Part shown: in pieces, positions 52,876 to 61,830 of the stretch
Layout of the letters: every line of letters starts with the position of its first letter
How positions within the stretch are numbered: the first letter of the stretch is position 1
Origin: Advenella incenata
GTDB taxonomy: Bacteria; Pseudomonadota; Gammaproteobacteria; Burkholderiales; Burkholderiaceae_B
Assembly: GCF_004217095.1 (NCBI RefSeq)
Contig: NZ_SHKO01000001.1
Coordinates: 1,736,001-1,800,000, forward strand
Direction: 5' to 3'
DNA: 64,000 bases
Notes under the pieces: model-generated
Seen by the model: the letters and a program-made list of their open reading frames with translations, nothing else
Told to the model about the DNA's origin: nothing
Databases searched by the model: none
Position numbers and translations under genes: made by a program

Positions 52876-53877
52876 TTATCCAAGTTTGGCTCCTGATTGC
52901 TCCACCAGGGATTTCCAGATGGGCATATCACGCTCGTAATTGTTGCGAAACGCTTCCGGCGTATTGATGAGCGGCTCAAAACCTGCGGCCAGAATTTTCT
53001 GACGGATAACGGGATCCTTCGCAATCTCGGCCAAATGTGATTGTAGCTTGTCAATAATTTTGCGCGGCGTATCCGTGGGCGCCGCCATTGCCACCCAGCC
53101 TGCAATGGAATAGGCCTCGTCTGCCACACCTTGCTCCTTGATGGTGGCCACCGCCGGAAGGATTTCCATGCGCGCAGTTCCGGTAACGCCGAGAATTTTG
53201 ATGCGGCCGGCATCGATAAAGGGCTTGGTATTGAGTGCGCTGGCAAAGCACATCTGGATTTGTCCACCAATCAGATCCTGAAGCATTGGCGACTCACCTT
53301 TATACGCGACGTGTACCATCCCGGCATCCATACTTTTGCTCATGTAGGCACCAGCCAGATGTGCGTATGACCCGACACCCCAGGATCCATACGTCAACTT
53401 ACCCTTATTCGCCTTGCTATAGGCCAGCAGGGCATTCATATCATCGACAGGCAGTGATGGATGCGCAACGAGCGTAACAGGGGCAATGGCGATCTGAGAA
53501 AGCATCAACAGGTCTTTCTGTGGACTGTAAGGCAATTTTTCATATAAGAACTGGTTGATCAGCATTGATGTGCTGAGCGATAGCAACAGTGTGTAGCCAT
53601 CCGCACGCGATTTTGCGACGGCATTGGTGCCAATAATGCCTGATGCGCCGGGCTGATTTTCCACGACCACAGGTTGATCCATGCGCTTGGCTAGCGCCTC
53701 GGCGATCGTGCGCGCAATAATGTCCGTGGCGCCGCCCGCATTGAATGGAACGATCAGTCTAATAGCCTTGGTCGGCCATTGCGCAGTTTCCGGTTGAGCC
53801 CTGACGTTCAGCGCTGCTGCGCCACTGATGGCGATCAACGATTGCACCAACCTGCGGCGCCGGGTGGATATAGCCAT
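52876..53877 (-). CDS. Bug/TctC-type solute receptor
   Basis: 333 residues. The N-terminus ISTRRRRLVQSLIAISGAAALNVRA has a run of Arg that may signal Tat export. Family blocks are WPTKAIRLIVPFNAGGATDIIARTIAEALAKR, ENQPGASGIIGTNAVAKSRADGYTLL, HVAYKGESPMLQDLIGGQIQMCFA and DTPRKIIDKLQSHL. AAGGAG spaced 8 bases from the ATG. No catabolic enzyme is adjacent; only a small exported protein follows. Confidence 0.92.
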   Translation of the reverse strand: MAISTRRRRLVQSLIAISGAAALNVRAQPETAQWPTKAIRLIVPFNAGGATDIIARTIAEALAKRMDQPVVVENQPGASGIIGTNAVAKSRADGYTLLLSLSTSMLINQFLYEKLPYSPQKDLLMLSQIAIAPVTLVAHPSLPVDDMNALLAYSKANKGKLTYGSWGVGSYAHLAGAYMSKSMDAGMVHVAYKGESPMLQDLIGGQIQMCFASALNTKPFIDAGRIKILGVTGTARMEILPAVATIKEQGVADEAYSIAGWVAMAAPTDTPRKIIDKLQSHLAEIAKDPVIRQKILAAGFEPLINTPEAFRNNYERDMPIWKSLVEQSGAKLG

Positions 53878-54072
53878 ACTGTTGTCTCCTTATACCGATG
53901 TCGTTTTTTTTGCCAGTATAGCTTCAACATCGATCAAGTGCACTCACTTATTCTGCGCCCCCATGGGGGCTTAAGTACGAGCGGACACTATGGGAATAGT
54001 GCCGGGGACGCACAATGCTGGCCAGCAGCGTTTTTCGGGATTTCGTCTTCTATCGTAAAAAGGATATAGGGA

Positions 54073-54687
54073 CTAAAGTACGTAGAATCTAATGGAAAGG
54101 AAGTGGCATATGGCGCCGCCCAGGACAAACAAATGCCAGGCGCCATGAGCATGGCGAAATTGCCGTTTATTAGAATAGAAAATCGTCCCGATCGTGTAAA
54201 GTATCGCGCCGATTAAAAGAAATGACACTGAGATGGTGCTAAAAAATCGCCATTCACGTAGAACTGCAAGGACGCCTATCCAGCCGAGAATAAGATAAAT
54301 CCATATTGACGGCGCACTGTCATTTTTTGCACGGATTTGTTGATAAATACCCAAAATGGATAGACCCCATATTAGGGCGAGTAAAAACCAGGACACATAG
54401 CCCATACCCGCTCTCAGGACAAATGGCGTGACCGTGCCTGCAATAAGAAGGTAAATAGAGCAGTGGTCGAAGCGTTGCCAGAATTTCTTAAGAGGCTCCC
54501 GTGTGCCATGGTAAATCGTCGATGTTATGAACAGTAACGTTACAGTTATTGAAAAAACGAAAACGCCAGAGATTCTAAATAAATCTCCTGCATGGATTAC
54601 GTTGGTCAACAAGTAAACTGATCCACACAACATGACGACAAGTCCGGCAAGATGGCTCAGACAATTGAATCGTTCACCCGGATACAT
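54073..54687 (-). CDS. Hemolysin III / PAQR-family membrane protein
   Basis: 204 residues, seven predicted transmembrane helices. It has the family's metal-site residues: E and H near the N-terminus (GERFNCLSHLAG), STIYHG, FDHCSIYLLIAGTVTPF, and the C-terminal GAWHLFVLGGAICHFLSI. Bacterial members (YqfA/TrhA group) influence membrane energetics and fatty-acid composition; a haemolytic role is doubtful. Stands alone. Confidence 0.9.
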   Translation of the reverse strand: MYPGERFNCLSHLAGLVVMLCGSVYLLTNVIHAGDLFRISGVFVFSITVTLLFITSTIYHGTREPLKKFWQRFDHCSIYLLIAGTVTPFVLRAGMGYVSWFLLALIWGLSILGIYQQIRAKNDSAPSIWIYLILGWIGVLAVLREWRFFSTISVSFLLIGAILYTIGTIFYSNKRQFRHAHGAWHLFVLGGAICHFLSIRFYVL

Positions 54688-54920
54688 AATAGACTTTTTT
54701 TGTGAAGGTGGTTTTGGACTGAAAATCGATAAATAGAGGTGATTCTCAGGGAATTTTTACTGCCACTTAACGCTGCAAGTGCAATATTCTGGCTGGCTAT
54801 GGTCAGTCATGTATCGAAGGGATATTCTAATCCTCTTTTGATGTTATATTTTGCTAAGTTTGCAAGTCGCGCAACACGCACGGGTTACCAAAATCTTACA
54901 AATAGAAGGACATCTGGCGC

Positions 54921-55580
54921 ATGAATGATCAACTCAAATACGGGCTTGGCATATGTTTGCTTTTGGTTCCCTGCCTGGCAAGCGCTCAGGAAGCGCCAAG
55001 TTTTGACTGCGCCAAAGCAAAGACGCAAGTTGAAAAAGTTCTTTGTTCTGGCGGCAACTCGGGTATGGGGTGGATCGACCAGACGATGGCTAACCTGTAC
55101 AAGGCGATCCGCAAAGTGCCTGATACAAATCTTGCTGCGCTTGAGTCCAGCCAGCGTGCCTGGCTGGCAAAGCGTAACCAGTGCAAAGGCTCAGATGAGA
55201 AAGTCATGAACTGCCTGGTCGACAGTTATCGCGCCCGCTATATTGAACTGAGTTCATCCTATGATAAACAACAGTACACAGGTCAGTTTAGCAACAATAA
55301 GGGGGTTCTTGACAGTGTTCTGTTTCCAGACGGAAACCTGTCGGTCAATATCTCGACTGATGTGGGGGCTCCTTCCTATGATTCGTGTTCGGTAACCTTT
55401 CTTGCACCGCTGGCAGGCACCGCGGTTCACCATGTTTTCACAGAAGAGGAGACCGGAACAACTGATCAATGCATAGTAGATTTAAACGTGTCCGGCTCAC
55501 AATTTTCGGTCAAGCCCAAGAGCTGCCAGTCCTTTTGTGGGAATGCGGCGTCGTTTGATGGGATCTACAAGAAGAAATGA
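54921..55580 (+). CDS. LprI-type exported protein
   Basis: 219 residues with signal peptide ending LASAQ. Residues 25-110 are the lysozyme-inhibitor LprI N-terminal domain (FDCAKAKTQVEKVLCSG, DQTMANLYKAIRKV, LESSQRAWLAKRNQCKG, CLVDSYRARYIEL), with paired Cys residues. The C-terminal ~100 residues, also with Cys pairs, are not recognised. LprI domains can inhibit host lysozyme, but many bacterial members are untested. Confidence 0.82.
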   Translation: MNDQLKYGLGICLLLVPCLASAQEAPSFDCAKAKTQVEKVLCSGGNSGMGWIDQTMANLYKAIRKVPDTNLAALESSQRAWLAKRNQCKGSDEKVMNCLVDSYRARYIELSSSYDKQQYTGQFSNNKGVLDSVLFPDGNLSVNISTDVGAPSYDSCSVTFLAPLAGTAVHHVFTEEETGTTDQCIVDLNVSGSQFSVKPKSCQSFCGNAASFDGIYKKK

Positions 55581-56020
55581 AGCCAGGGCCGATTGCGGCG
55601 TCATGTTCTGCGAAAATTACGTTATTAATATAAAAAATTAAATGACTGGTTTCATTATCCACCGGATAAGCCAAAAGAGCAGAAAATGCCAATAGCGCAA
55701 ATTAAGAAAAACTTTCCATGATAGAGCCTTATAATGTTGAATTGATTGAACATTATTTAGAAAACCGCGCTGCCAGACAGCCATTCAGACCATTCATCAC
55801 GGTTGTCTGGGCCGGATCGTCCTGGATAGGCGCCCGTTGAAGGTTTGTTGCGCTTCAAGCTGTATTGACAATTGTTCGCCCCCCAAAGCAACATCTCAGT
55901 CATTTTTTATGCGATGGCAAGGTATGCAATTTACCGGTGCCCGCAGTTGACTTCTGTTACTCCGCCCTGTACACAAGATATCCGGACAGGCTCTTTTTAG
56001 CTCCAATTTTAGAATTCCCC
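55581..56020. other. 440-bp gap before the OsmC-YcaO gene
   Basis: No gene is supported. The reading frame of the downstream gene stays open through 55865-56020 but begins with a non-ATG codon and shows no domain, so I treat it as 5' leader. A TTGACA hexamer at about 55864-55869 and TTGACT at 55947-55952 are promoter -35 candidates without convincing -10 partners. Confidence 0.4.
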
Positions 56021-58222
56021 ATGGAAATTAAAGTCAACTTTCTCGACAAGCTACGCCTTGAGGCCAAATTTGATGACTTCACGGTTGTGGCCGATCAGCC
56101 GATCCGTTATAAGGGCGATGGCTCGGCGCCGGGTCCTTTCGATTATTTTCTGGCTTCCTCGGCCCTATGTGCAGCATACTTTGTGAAGTTGTACTGCGTT
56201 ACCCGCAACATTCCTACGGAAAATATCCGCCTGTCGCAGAACAATATTGTGGACCCGGAGAACAGGTACAAGCAGATTTTCAAGATTCAGGTCGAGTTGC
56301 CTTCGGATATTTCCGAGGCGGACCGCCGGGGTATTTTGCGCTCTATCGAGCGCTGTACGGTGAAAAAAGTCGTACAAACCGGACCCGAGTTCGTCATTGA
56401 AGAGGTAGAGAACCTGGATGCCGATGCTCAGTCCTTGCTGACATTGAATCCCGCTTCCGACGCCAGTACCTATATAACGGGCAAAGATCTGCCGCTGGAG
56501 CAGACCATCGCCAATATGTCCGGCATTCTGGCTAACCTGGGTATCAAAATTGAAATTGCCTCATGGCGCAATATTGTTCCCAATGTCTGGTCGCTGCATA
56601 TTCGCGATGCGCATTCGCCCATGTGTTTTACCAATGGCAAGGGATCGACCAAGGAAAGCGCGCTGGCCTCAGCGTTGGGGGAGTATATCGAGCGCCTCAA
56701 TTGCAACCATTTTTACGCCGGTTCCTTTTGGGGCGAAGACATCGCCAATGCGCCGTTTGTGCATTACCCGAATGAGCGCTGGTTCCAGCCGGGCACCGCG
56801 GATACGCTGCCCGCTGACATTCTGGATGCATACTGCCTGCAAATTTATAATCCGGATGATGAGCTGCGCAGCTCGCATCTGTGCGATACCAACTCGGGCA
56901 ATATGTCGCGCGGCATCTGTTCGCTGCCGTTTGTACGGCAGTCCGACGGCAATGTAGTGTATTTTCCGTCAAACCTGGTCGAGAACCTGTACGTTAGCAA
57001 CGGCATGAGTGCCGGCAATACGCTGGTAGAAGCACAAGTGCAATGCTTGTCCGAAATTTTCGAACGGGCGGTAAAACGTGAAATTCTGGAGGGAGAAATT
57101 GCATTGCCGGATGTGCCGCAAGAAGTGCTGGCGAAATACCCTGGCATTTTGGCCGGCATTCAGGCATTGGAAGAGCAGGGCTTTCCGGTGCTGGTAAAGG
57201 ATGCGTCGCTGGGGGGGATCTACCCGGTCATGTGCGTGACCTTGATGAACCCGCGCACAGGAGGTGTGTTTGCCTCATTCGGCGCGCATCCAAGTTTTGA
57301 GGTGGCGCTGGAACGTAGCCTCACAGAATTGCTGCAGGGACGCAGTATCGAAGGGCTGAACGATTTGCCCAAGCCCACCTTTGTCAGCGAAGTGGTGACC
57401 GAATCAAATAATTTTGTCGAGCATTTCATTGATTCCAGTGGTGTTGTGTCGTGGCGCTTTTTCAGCGCCAAGGCAGATTTTGAGTTTGTCGAATGGGATT
57501 TTTCCGGCCAGGGTGAAAACGCTAATGCCCAGGAAGCAGCAACCTTGTTCGGTATTCTCCAAGACATGGGCAAAGAGGCCTATATGGCGGTGTATGACCA
57601 ACTGGGCGCCATCGCCTGCCGGATTCTGGTGCCCGGTTATTCGGAAGTTTACCCGGTAGATGATGTGATCTGGGATAACACAAACAAAGCGCTCCTGTTC
57701 CGCACCGATATTTTGAACCTGCATCGCCTGGACAATGCCGCGCTGGCAGCGCTGCTTGAACGCTTGGAGAACAACGATCTGGATGAATATGCCGATATTG
57801 CTACGTTGATCGGTATTGAGTTTGATGAGAATACGGACTGGGGACAGCTCACTGTCCTGGAGTTGAAGCTGCTTATTAACCTGGCCTTACAGCAGTTTGA
57901 GGCGGCGCAAGAACTGACTGGCGCGTTTCTGCAGTACAACGACAACACGGTCGAGCGCGGATTGTTTTATCAGGCCGTGAATGTGGTGCTGGAAGTGCTG
58001 CTTGATGACGAACTGGAACTGGACGACTACGAAGTCAACTTCCGCAAGATGTTCGGCAACACCCGCATGGACGCCGTCATGGGGTCGGTGGACGGCAGTG
58101 TGCGCTTCTTCGGACTCACGCCAACCAGTATGAAACTGGAGGGGCTGGATCGGCATCACCGGCTGATCGATAGCTATAAGAAATTGCATTACGCGCGGGG
58201 GCAGGCTGCGGTTGTTGGTTAG
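56021..58222 (+). CDS. OsmC-YcaO fusion protein
   Basis: 733 residues from the ATG at 56021. Residues 1-140 are an OsmC domain with both peroxidatic-type Cys residues (Cys50 in SSALCAAYF, Cys112 in IERCTVKK). Residues ~190-730 are a YcaO domain (SPMCFTNGKGSTKESALASALGEYIERL, VEAQVQCLSEIFERAV, FASFGAHPSFEVALERSLTELLQGR). YcaO proteins use ATP to activate amide backbones; E. coli YcaO is linked to RimO-dependent methylthiolation of ribosomal protein S12. The fused OsmC domain suggests a thiol or sulfur-handling link. Monocistronic. Confidence 0.88.
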   Translation: MEIKVNFLDKLRLEAKFDDFTVVADQPIRYKGDGSAPGPFDYFLASSALCAAYFVKLYCVTRNIPTENIRLSQNNIVDPENRYKQIFKIQVELPSDISEADRRGILRSIERCTVKKVVQTGPEFVIEEVENLDADAQSLLTLNPASDASTYITGKDLPLEQTIANMSGILANLGIKIEIASWRNIVPNVWSLHIRDAHSPMCFTNGKGSTKESALASALGEYIERLNCNHFYAGSFWGEDIANAPFVHYPNERWFQPGTADTLPADILDAYCLQIYNPDDELRSSHLCDTNSGNMSRGICSLPFVRQSDGNVVYFPSNLVENLYVSNGMSAGNTLVEAQVQCLSEIFERAVKREILEGEIALPDVPQEVLAKYPGILAGIQALEEQGFPVLVKDASLGGIYPVMCVTLMNPRTGGVFASFGAHPSFEVALERSLTELLQGRSIEGLNDLPKPTFVSEVVTESNNFVEHFIDSSGVVSWRFFSAKADFEFVEWDFSGQGENANAQEAATLFGILQDMGKEAYMAVYDQLGAIACRILVPGYSEVYPVDDVIWDNTNKALLFRTDILNLHRLDNAALAALLERLENNDLDEYADIATLIGIEFDENTDWGQLTVLELKLLINLALQQFEAAQELTGAFLQYNDNTVERGLFYQAVNVVLEVLLDDELELDDYEVNFRKMFGNTRMDAVMGSVDGSVRFFGLTPTSMKLEGLDRHHRLIDSYKKLHYARGQAAVVG

Positions 58223-58394
58223 GGGAGGGGGCAGGCCGGGTGCTGCTCAGCCGCTTTTGACCGGAGAATGAGTGATTGGTGGACGCACAACCCGGTAGGA
58301 TTGGCTATGTACCTATTGCCTCGGGGTTCCGGGGCAATTCGGTGCAGGCGACGTGCAAGTTGACGTGTTACGACAGGTTCATGGGTGCGACGTC

Positions 58395-59303
58395 TTATGC
58401 GACACAGTCCAGCGCAGCAAGAAAACGTTCAACAATCAGATTGTGCCTTCTTCCGGTGCGCATTGCGATCGCAATCGGGACGGTAAAGTGCATGCGGTCT
58501 GGTGCAATGGCAGTCATCTGTCCTTTCTCTACCCAGGTGGCCGCGTAATGGTCGGGAAGAAAGCCGATATATTGGTCGGTTAATATCAGAAAAGCAATGG
58601 CTTCCCTGTCTGTTGCCGTCGCCGCGCAATTCATGCGATGGTGCAGTTCAACGGCTTCGGCATTCAGGCGATAGCTGGGTGCGACTGCCGGCACATCACG
58701 CAAATCAGCATCGCAGACGGCACCGGCATTCTTGCCTAAAGGGTGCGTACTGCTGCAGTACAGTAAAGAGTGCTCTTCATACAAAGTGTGATAATCCAAT
58801 CCCGTCAAGGTATTGATCAGCGGTAATGCGCCAATATGAAGACGGCCGTCCAGCAGGCCTCGTTCAATCTCGCCGGGCGTACTCATGCTGATATTGATCC
58901 GTATATCGTTGCTTTGCTGGCGCAGTGTCTTCAGGGCAGAGGTAATGCGCATCTGCGGCTGCGTGACCAGATTATTCATAAGTCCGATATTGATTTCACC
59001 GCGAAGACTGTGATGCAGTTGATTGACCTCCCTGCGAAAATCTTCGATTGAGGCCAGTACGGTATCGCTTGCCCGCAGCACCTCTCTTCCCTGGTCGGTC
59101 AGAGAAAATCCGGCACGGCCTCGTTGGCATAGCCGCATGCCAAGACGCTTTTCAAGGTCGCTCATATGCAGGCTGATTGCGGAACGGGTGATGCCCAGTG
59201 CGCTTTCGGCCGCAGTAAAGCTGCCCATTTTTGCAACGGTTCTGAATACCCGCAGCAACCGGAGATCGAAGTCCGTCACCTGGGCAAGGGGTTGGCTTTT
59301 CAT
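58395..59303 (-). CDS. LysR family transcriptional regulator
   Basis: 302 residues. HTH: DFDLRLLRVFRTVAKMGSFTAAESALGITRSAISLHMSDLEKRLGMRLCQRGRAGFSLTDQG; effector domain: GEINIGLMNNLVTQPQMRITSAL. Divergent from the class III aminotransferase gene with a 102-bp gap, so it is the probable regulator of that gene. Confidence 0.92.
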   Translation of the reverse strand: MKSQPLAQVTDFDLRLLRVFRTVAKMGSFTAAESALGITRSAISLHMSDLEKRLGMRLCQRGRAGFSLTDQGREVLRASDTVLASIEDFRREVNQLHHSLRGEINIGLMNNLVTQPQMRITSALKTLRQQSNDIRINISMSTPGEIERGLLDGRLHIGALPLINTLTGLDYHTLYEEHSLLYCSSTHPLGKNAGAVCDADLRDVPAVAPSYRLNAEAVELHHRMNCAATATDREAIAFLILTDQYIGFLPDHYAATWVEKGQMTAIAPDRMHFTVPIAIAMRTGRRHNLIVERFLAALDCVA

Positions 59304-59324
59304 TACGTGAGTATTTCCGTATTT

Positions 59325-59358
59325 ATTGGTAAATAAAGTTATATTTTACTAAACCAAT
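59325..59358. promoter_or_regulatory. Putative LysR binding site
   Basis: ATTGGT (59325-59330) and ACCAAT (59353-59358) form an interrupted inverted repeat around AT-rich DNA containing TATATTTTACTAAA, midway between the divergent LysR and aminotransferase genes. LysR sites are interrupted dyads of this sort; assignment is by position only. Confidence 0.35.
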
Positions 59359-59405
59359 TGAGTTCCTATAATCAAAGACACCAACTATTTGAATTAGGAC
59401 ACGCC

Positions 59406-60752
59406 ATGAACTATCCGGATCTGCAGACCACGGCAATGACAGATGCATTGAATTTAAGATCGCACTGGCTCCCTTTTAGTGCAAATCGCAATTTTCATAA
59501 GGACCCGCGGATTATCGTGGGCGCCGAAGGCAACTGGCTGGTCGACGCCAGAGGCAGGCGAATCTACGACAGTTTGTCGGGCCTGTGGACTTGCGGTGCG
59601 GGCCACACCCGGCAGGAAATTCAGCAGGCCGTATCCCGCCAGCTCGGAACGCTGGATTACTCTCCCGGGTTTCAATACGCGCATCCTTTGTCGTTTCAAT
59701 TGGCGGAAAAAATGATCGGGCTCACCCCCGAAGGGCTGGATCATGTATTTTTCACCAATTCCGGTTCCGAAGCGGCCGACACGGCAGTCAAAATGGCGCG
59801 CGCCTACTGGCGTGTGAAAGGCCAGGCGAACAAGACCAAGCTGATAGGCCGAGCCCGTGGCTATCACGGCGTCAATATCGGCGGCACCAGCCTTGGAGGC
59901 ATTGGGGCAAACCGCAAGGCGTTTGGATCATTTATGGACGTGGATCATCTTGCGCATACCTTGCAGCCCGGCCTTGCCTTTGGTCGGGGTGAACCCGAAA
60001 CCGGCGGGATTGCGCTTGCCGACGAACTGCTTAAGCTGATCGAGTTGCACGATGCATCGAATATTGCCGCTGTTATCGTCGAACCGGTGGCCGGTTCTGC
60101 CGGCGTGCTCGTTCCGCCAAAGGGGTATCTGCAACGCCTGCGTGAAATCTGCAACCAGTTCGGCATCTTGTTGATATTCGATGAAGTCATCACCGGCTTT
60201 GGACGGTTGGGGGCAGCCACCGGCGCCGAGTATTTCGGCGTCACCCCTGACCTGATGAACGTTGCCAAGCAACTTACCAACGGCGCCATTCCAATGGGTG
60301 CAGTCATCGCATCTTCTGAAATTTATAATACATTCATGCAACAGGATTTACCCGAGCATGTGACCGAGTTCGGCCACGGGTACACCTATTCTGCCCATCC
60401 GGTTGCATGTGCGGCAGGACTGGCGGCCCTGGATATCCTGCAGCGGGATCATTTGATTGAGCAGGTGCAGGTGCTGGCGCCGTATTTCGAGCAGGCGTTG
60501 CATGGTCTGCGAGAGGCATCGCACGTGGTTGATATCCGCAATTGCGGCCTGGCTGGGGCCATTCAGCTGGCGCCCCGAGACGGGGACGGTGCGATCCGGC
60601 CGTTCGAAGCCGGCCTCAAGCTGTGGGAGAAAGGCTTTTATGTCCGATTCGGGGGCGATACCTTGCAATTTGGCCCGCCGTTTACCACGACGCGTGAAGA
60701 GCTGGATTCCCTTTTTAATGCGGTGGGCGAAACGCTCAACTCTCTATCCTGA
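59406..60752 (+). CDS. Class III aminotransferase (beta-alanine/omega-amino acid:pyruvate type)
   Basis: 448 residues from the ATG at 59406 (AGGA spaced 6 bases). Class III PLP fold: GLWTCGAGHTRQEIQ, FFTNSGSEAADTAVKMARAYWR, RARGYHGVNIGG, LLIFDEVITGFGRLG and the PLP lysine in NVAKQLTNGAIPMGAV. Best match in style is omega-amino acid/beta-alanine:pyruvate transaminase. Divergent from its likely LysR regulator. Confidence 0.9.
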   Translation: MNYPDLQTTAMTDALNLRSHWLPFSANRNFHKDPRIIVGAEGNWLVDARGRRIYDSLSGLWTCGAGHTRQEIQQAVSRQLGTLDYSPGFQYAHPLSFQLAEKMIGLTPEGLDHVFFTNSGSEAADTAVKMARAYWRVKGQANKTKLIGRARGYHGVNIGGTSLGGIGANRKAFGSFMDVDHLAHTLQPGLAFGRGEPETGGIALADELLKLIELHDASNIAAVIVEPVAGSAGVLVPPKGYLQRLREICNQFGILLIFDEVITGFGRLGAATGAEYFGVTPDLMNVAKQLTNGAIPMGAVIASSEIYNTFMQQDLPEHVTEFGHGYTYSAHPVACAAGLAALDILQRDHLIEQVQVLAPYFEQALHGLREASHVVDIRNCGLAGAIQLAPRDGDGAIRPFEAGLKLWEKGFYVRFGGDTLQFGPPFTTTREELDSLFNAVGETLNSLS

Positions 60753-60908
60753 ATCGCCCGGGATCTGCCCCTGCCATGGCAGATCCTGGTTACCGACGGC
60801 CAAAACGGCCTGGGCAAATGAGAAAGGCAGGGCTGCGGGGGATGGTCCAACACTCACCATAATCAAGCGGGATGGCGGCAGAAGGATGCCGGCATGAACG
60901 ATGCGTCA

Positions 60909-61724
60909 TCACTCCCCCAGCATCGCCTGAATGCCTTGGACCAGCGCGAGCAGGCGCGGCCCGAGATCGTCGTACAGGTCTTGCGATGTCGTGCCATGGC
61001 TGGGCACGGTCAAATTGAAAGCCAGCGACATGCCGTTGATTGGTGTGCCAAGAGGAACGGCCACTGCCGCAAGCGACGATCGCCATGCACCGGCCACAGA
61101 GCAAAAGCCGTGTTTTTCGATGTCTTCGAATGCCTGTGTCACGCCTTCCCTGTGCTGCGCCCATTCCTGCGGCAAGTGGCGTTCAAGTTGCCTCAATACC
61201 GATTCTCTTTCCGCTTGCGGCAAGCCGTAAAGAATCGCGCGCCCCATCGCGGTACGCAACAAAGGGCGGGTAGAACCGATGCCAGGGCGCGTTTCGTTGG
61301 ATTCCCGACTATGGATGGTTTCAACGTATACCGCTTGCAGGCGGTCCCGGGTGCCCACTGACACCGGACCCTTGGCGTATTCCGCCAGCTTGAGCATTTC
61401 ATGCGCGCCTACCTGTCGGAGCATCAATTGCGAAAGCAAAGGATAGCCCAGAGAGAGCACGGCAGGGCCAAGCGCATATTTGCTCGTATGCGGATCGCGG
61501 CGCAAATAACCTAATCCGACCAGGGTAAAGGTCAGGCGCGAGACGGTGGGGCGAGCCATGCCAAGCCTGTCCGCAAAATCTTTATTTCCCAGGCTGGTTG
61601 TCGTTGCCGAAAAGCATCCCAATATCGACAGACCATTGGCCAGTGTCGACGCGTACTGGGGGTGGTTGAGCAGATCTGCAGGATCAAGTATTTCGGAGCT
61701 TGCTTTTGTTTTGGATGGACGCAT
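60909..61724 (-). CDS. IclR family transcriptional regulator
   Basis: 271 residues from the ATG at 61724 (the in-frame TTG at 61730 is less likely). HTH: YASTLANGLSILGCFSATTTSLGNKDFADRLGMARPTVSRLTFTLVGLGYL; effector domain includes GSTRPLLRTAMGRAILYG and GVAWRSSLAAVAVPLG-like segments. Divergent from the metallophosphoesterase gene, with a promoter and inverted repeat between them. Confidence 0.92.
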   Translation of the reverse strand: MRPSKTKASSEILDPADLLNHPQYASTLANGLSILGCFSATTTSLGNKDFADRLGMARPTVSRLTFTLVGLGYLRRDPHTSKYALGPAVLSLGYPLLSQLMLRQVGAHEMLKLAEYAKGPVSVGTRDRLQAVYVETIHSRESNETRPGIGSTRPLLRTAMGRAILYGLPQAERESVLRQLERHLPQEWAQHREGVTQAFEDIEKHGFCSVAGAWRSSLAAVAVPLGTPINGMSLAFNLTVPSHGTTSQDLYDDLGPRLLALVQGIQAMLGE

Positions 61725-61748
61725 ACGCAAAAAATGACCGGCGCAGCC

Positions 61749-61817
61749 TTGACAGCTAACGCCAATAAGTTAATAATAAATTCAAATAATTATATCATAA
61801 TTCCATTTATTTGAATT
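61749..61817. promoter_or_regulatory. Promoter and IclR operator of the metallophosphoesterase gene
   Basis: TTGACA (61749-61754) is followed after 16 bp by TAATAA (61771-61776), a plausible plus-strand sigma-70 promoter. Just downstream, AATTCAAATAA (61779-61789) and TTATTTGAATT (61807-61817) form a perfect 11-bp inverted repeat with a 17-bp spacer, placed to block that promoter. Confidence 0.6.
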
Positions 61818-61830
61818 AAAGGATTTGGTC

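Noticed and set aside
52839-53270. N-terminal extension of the small exported protein over the Bug gene
   Set aside because: The extra residues are an out-of-frame reading of the Bug gene; a signal peptide begins only after position 52838.
53957-53970. 14-bp palindrome GCCCCCATGGGGGC after the hemolysin-III and Bug genes
   Set aside because: No T-run on either strand and no relation to a promoter; too short to interpret.
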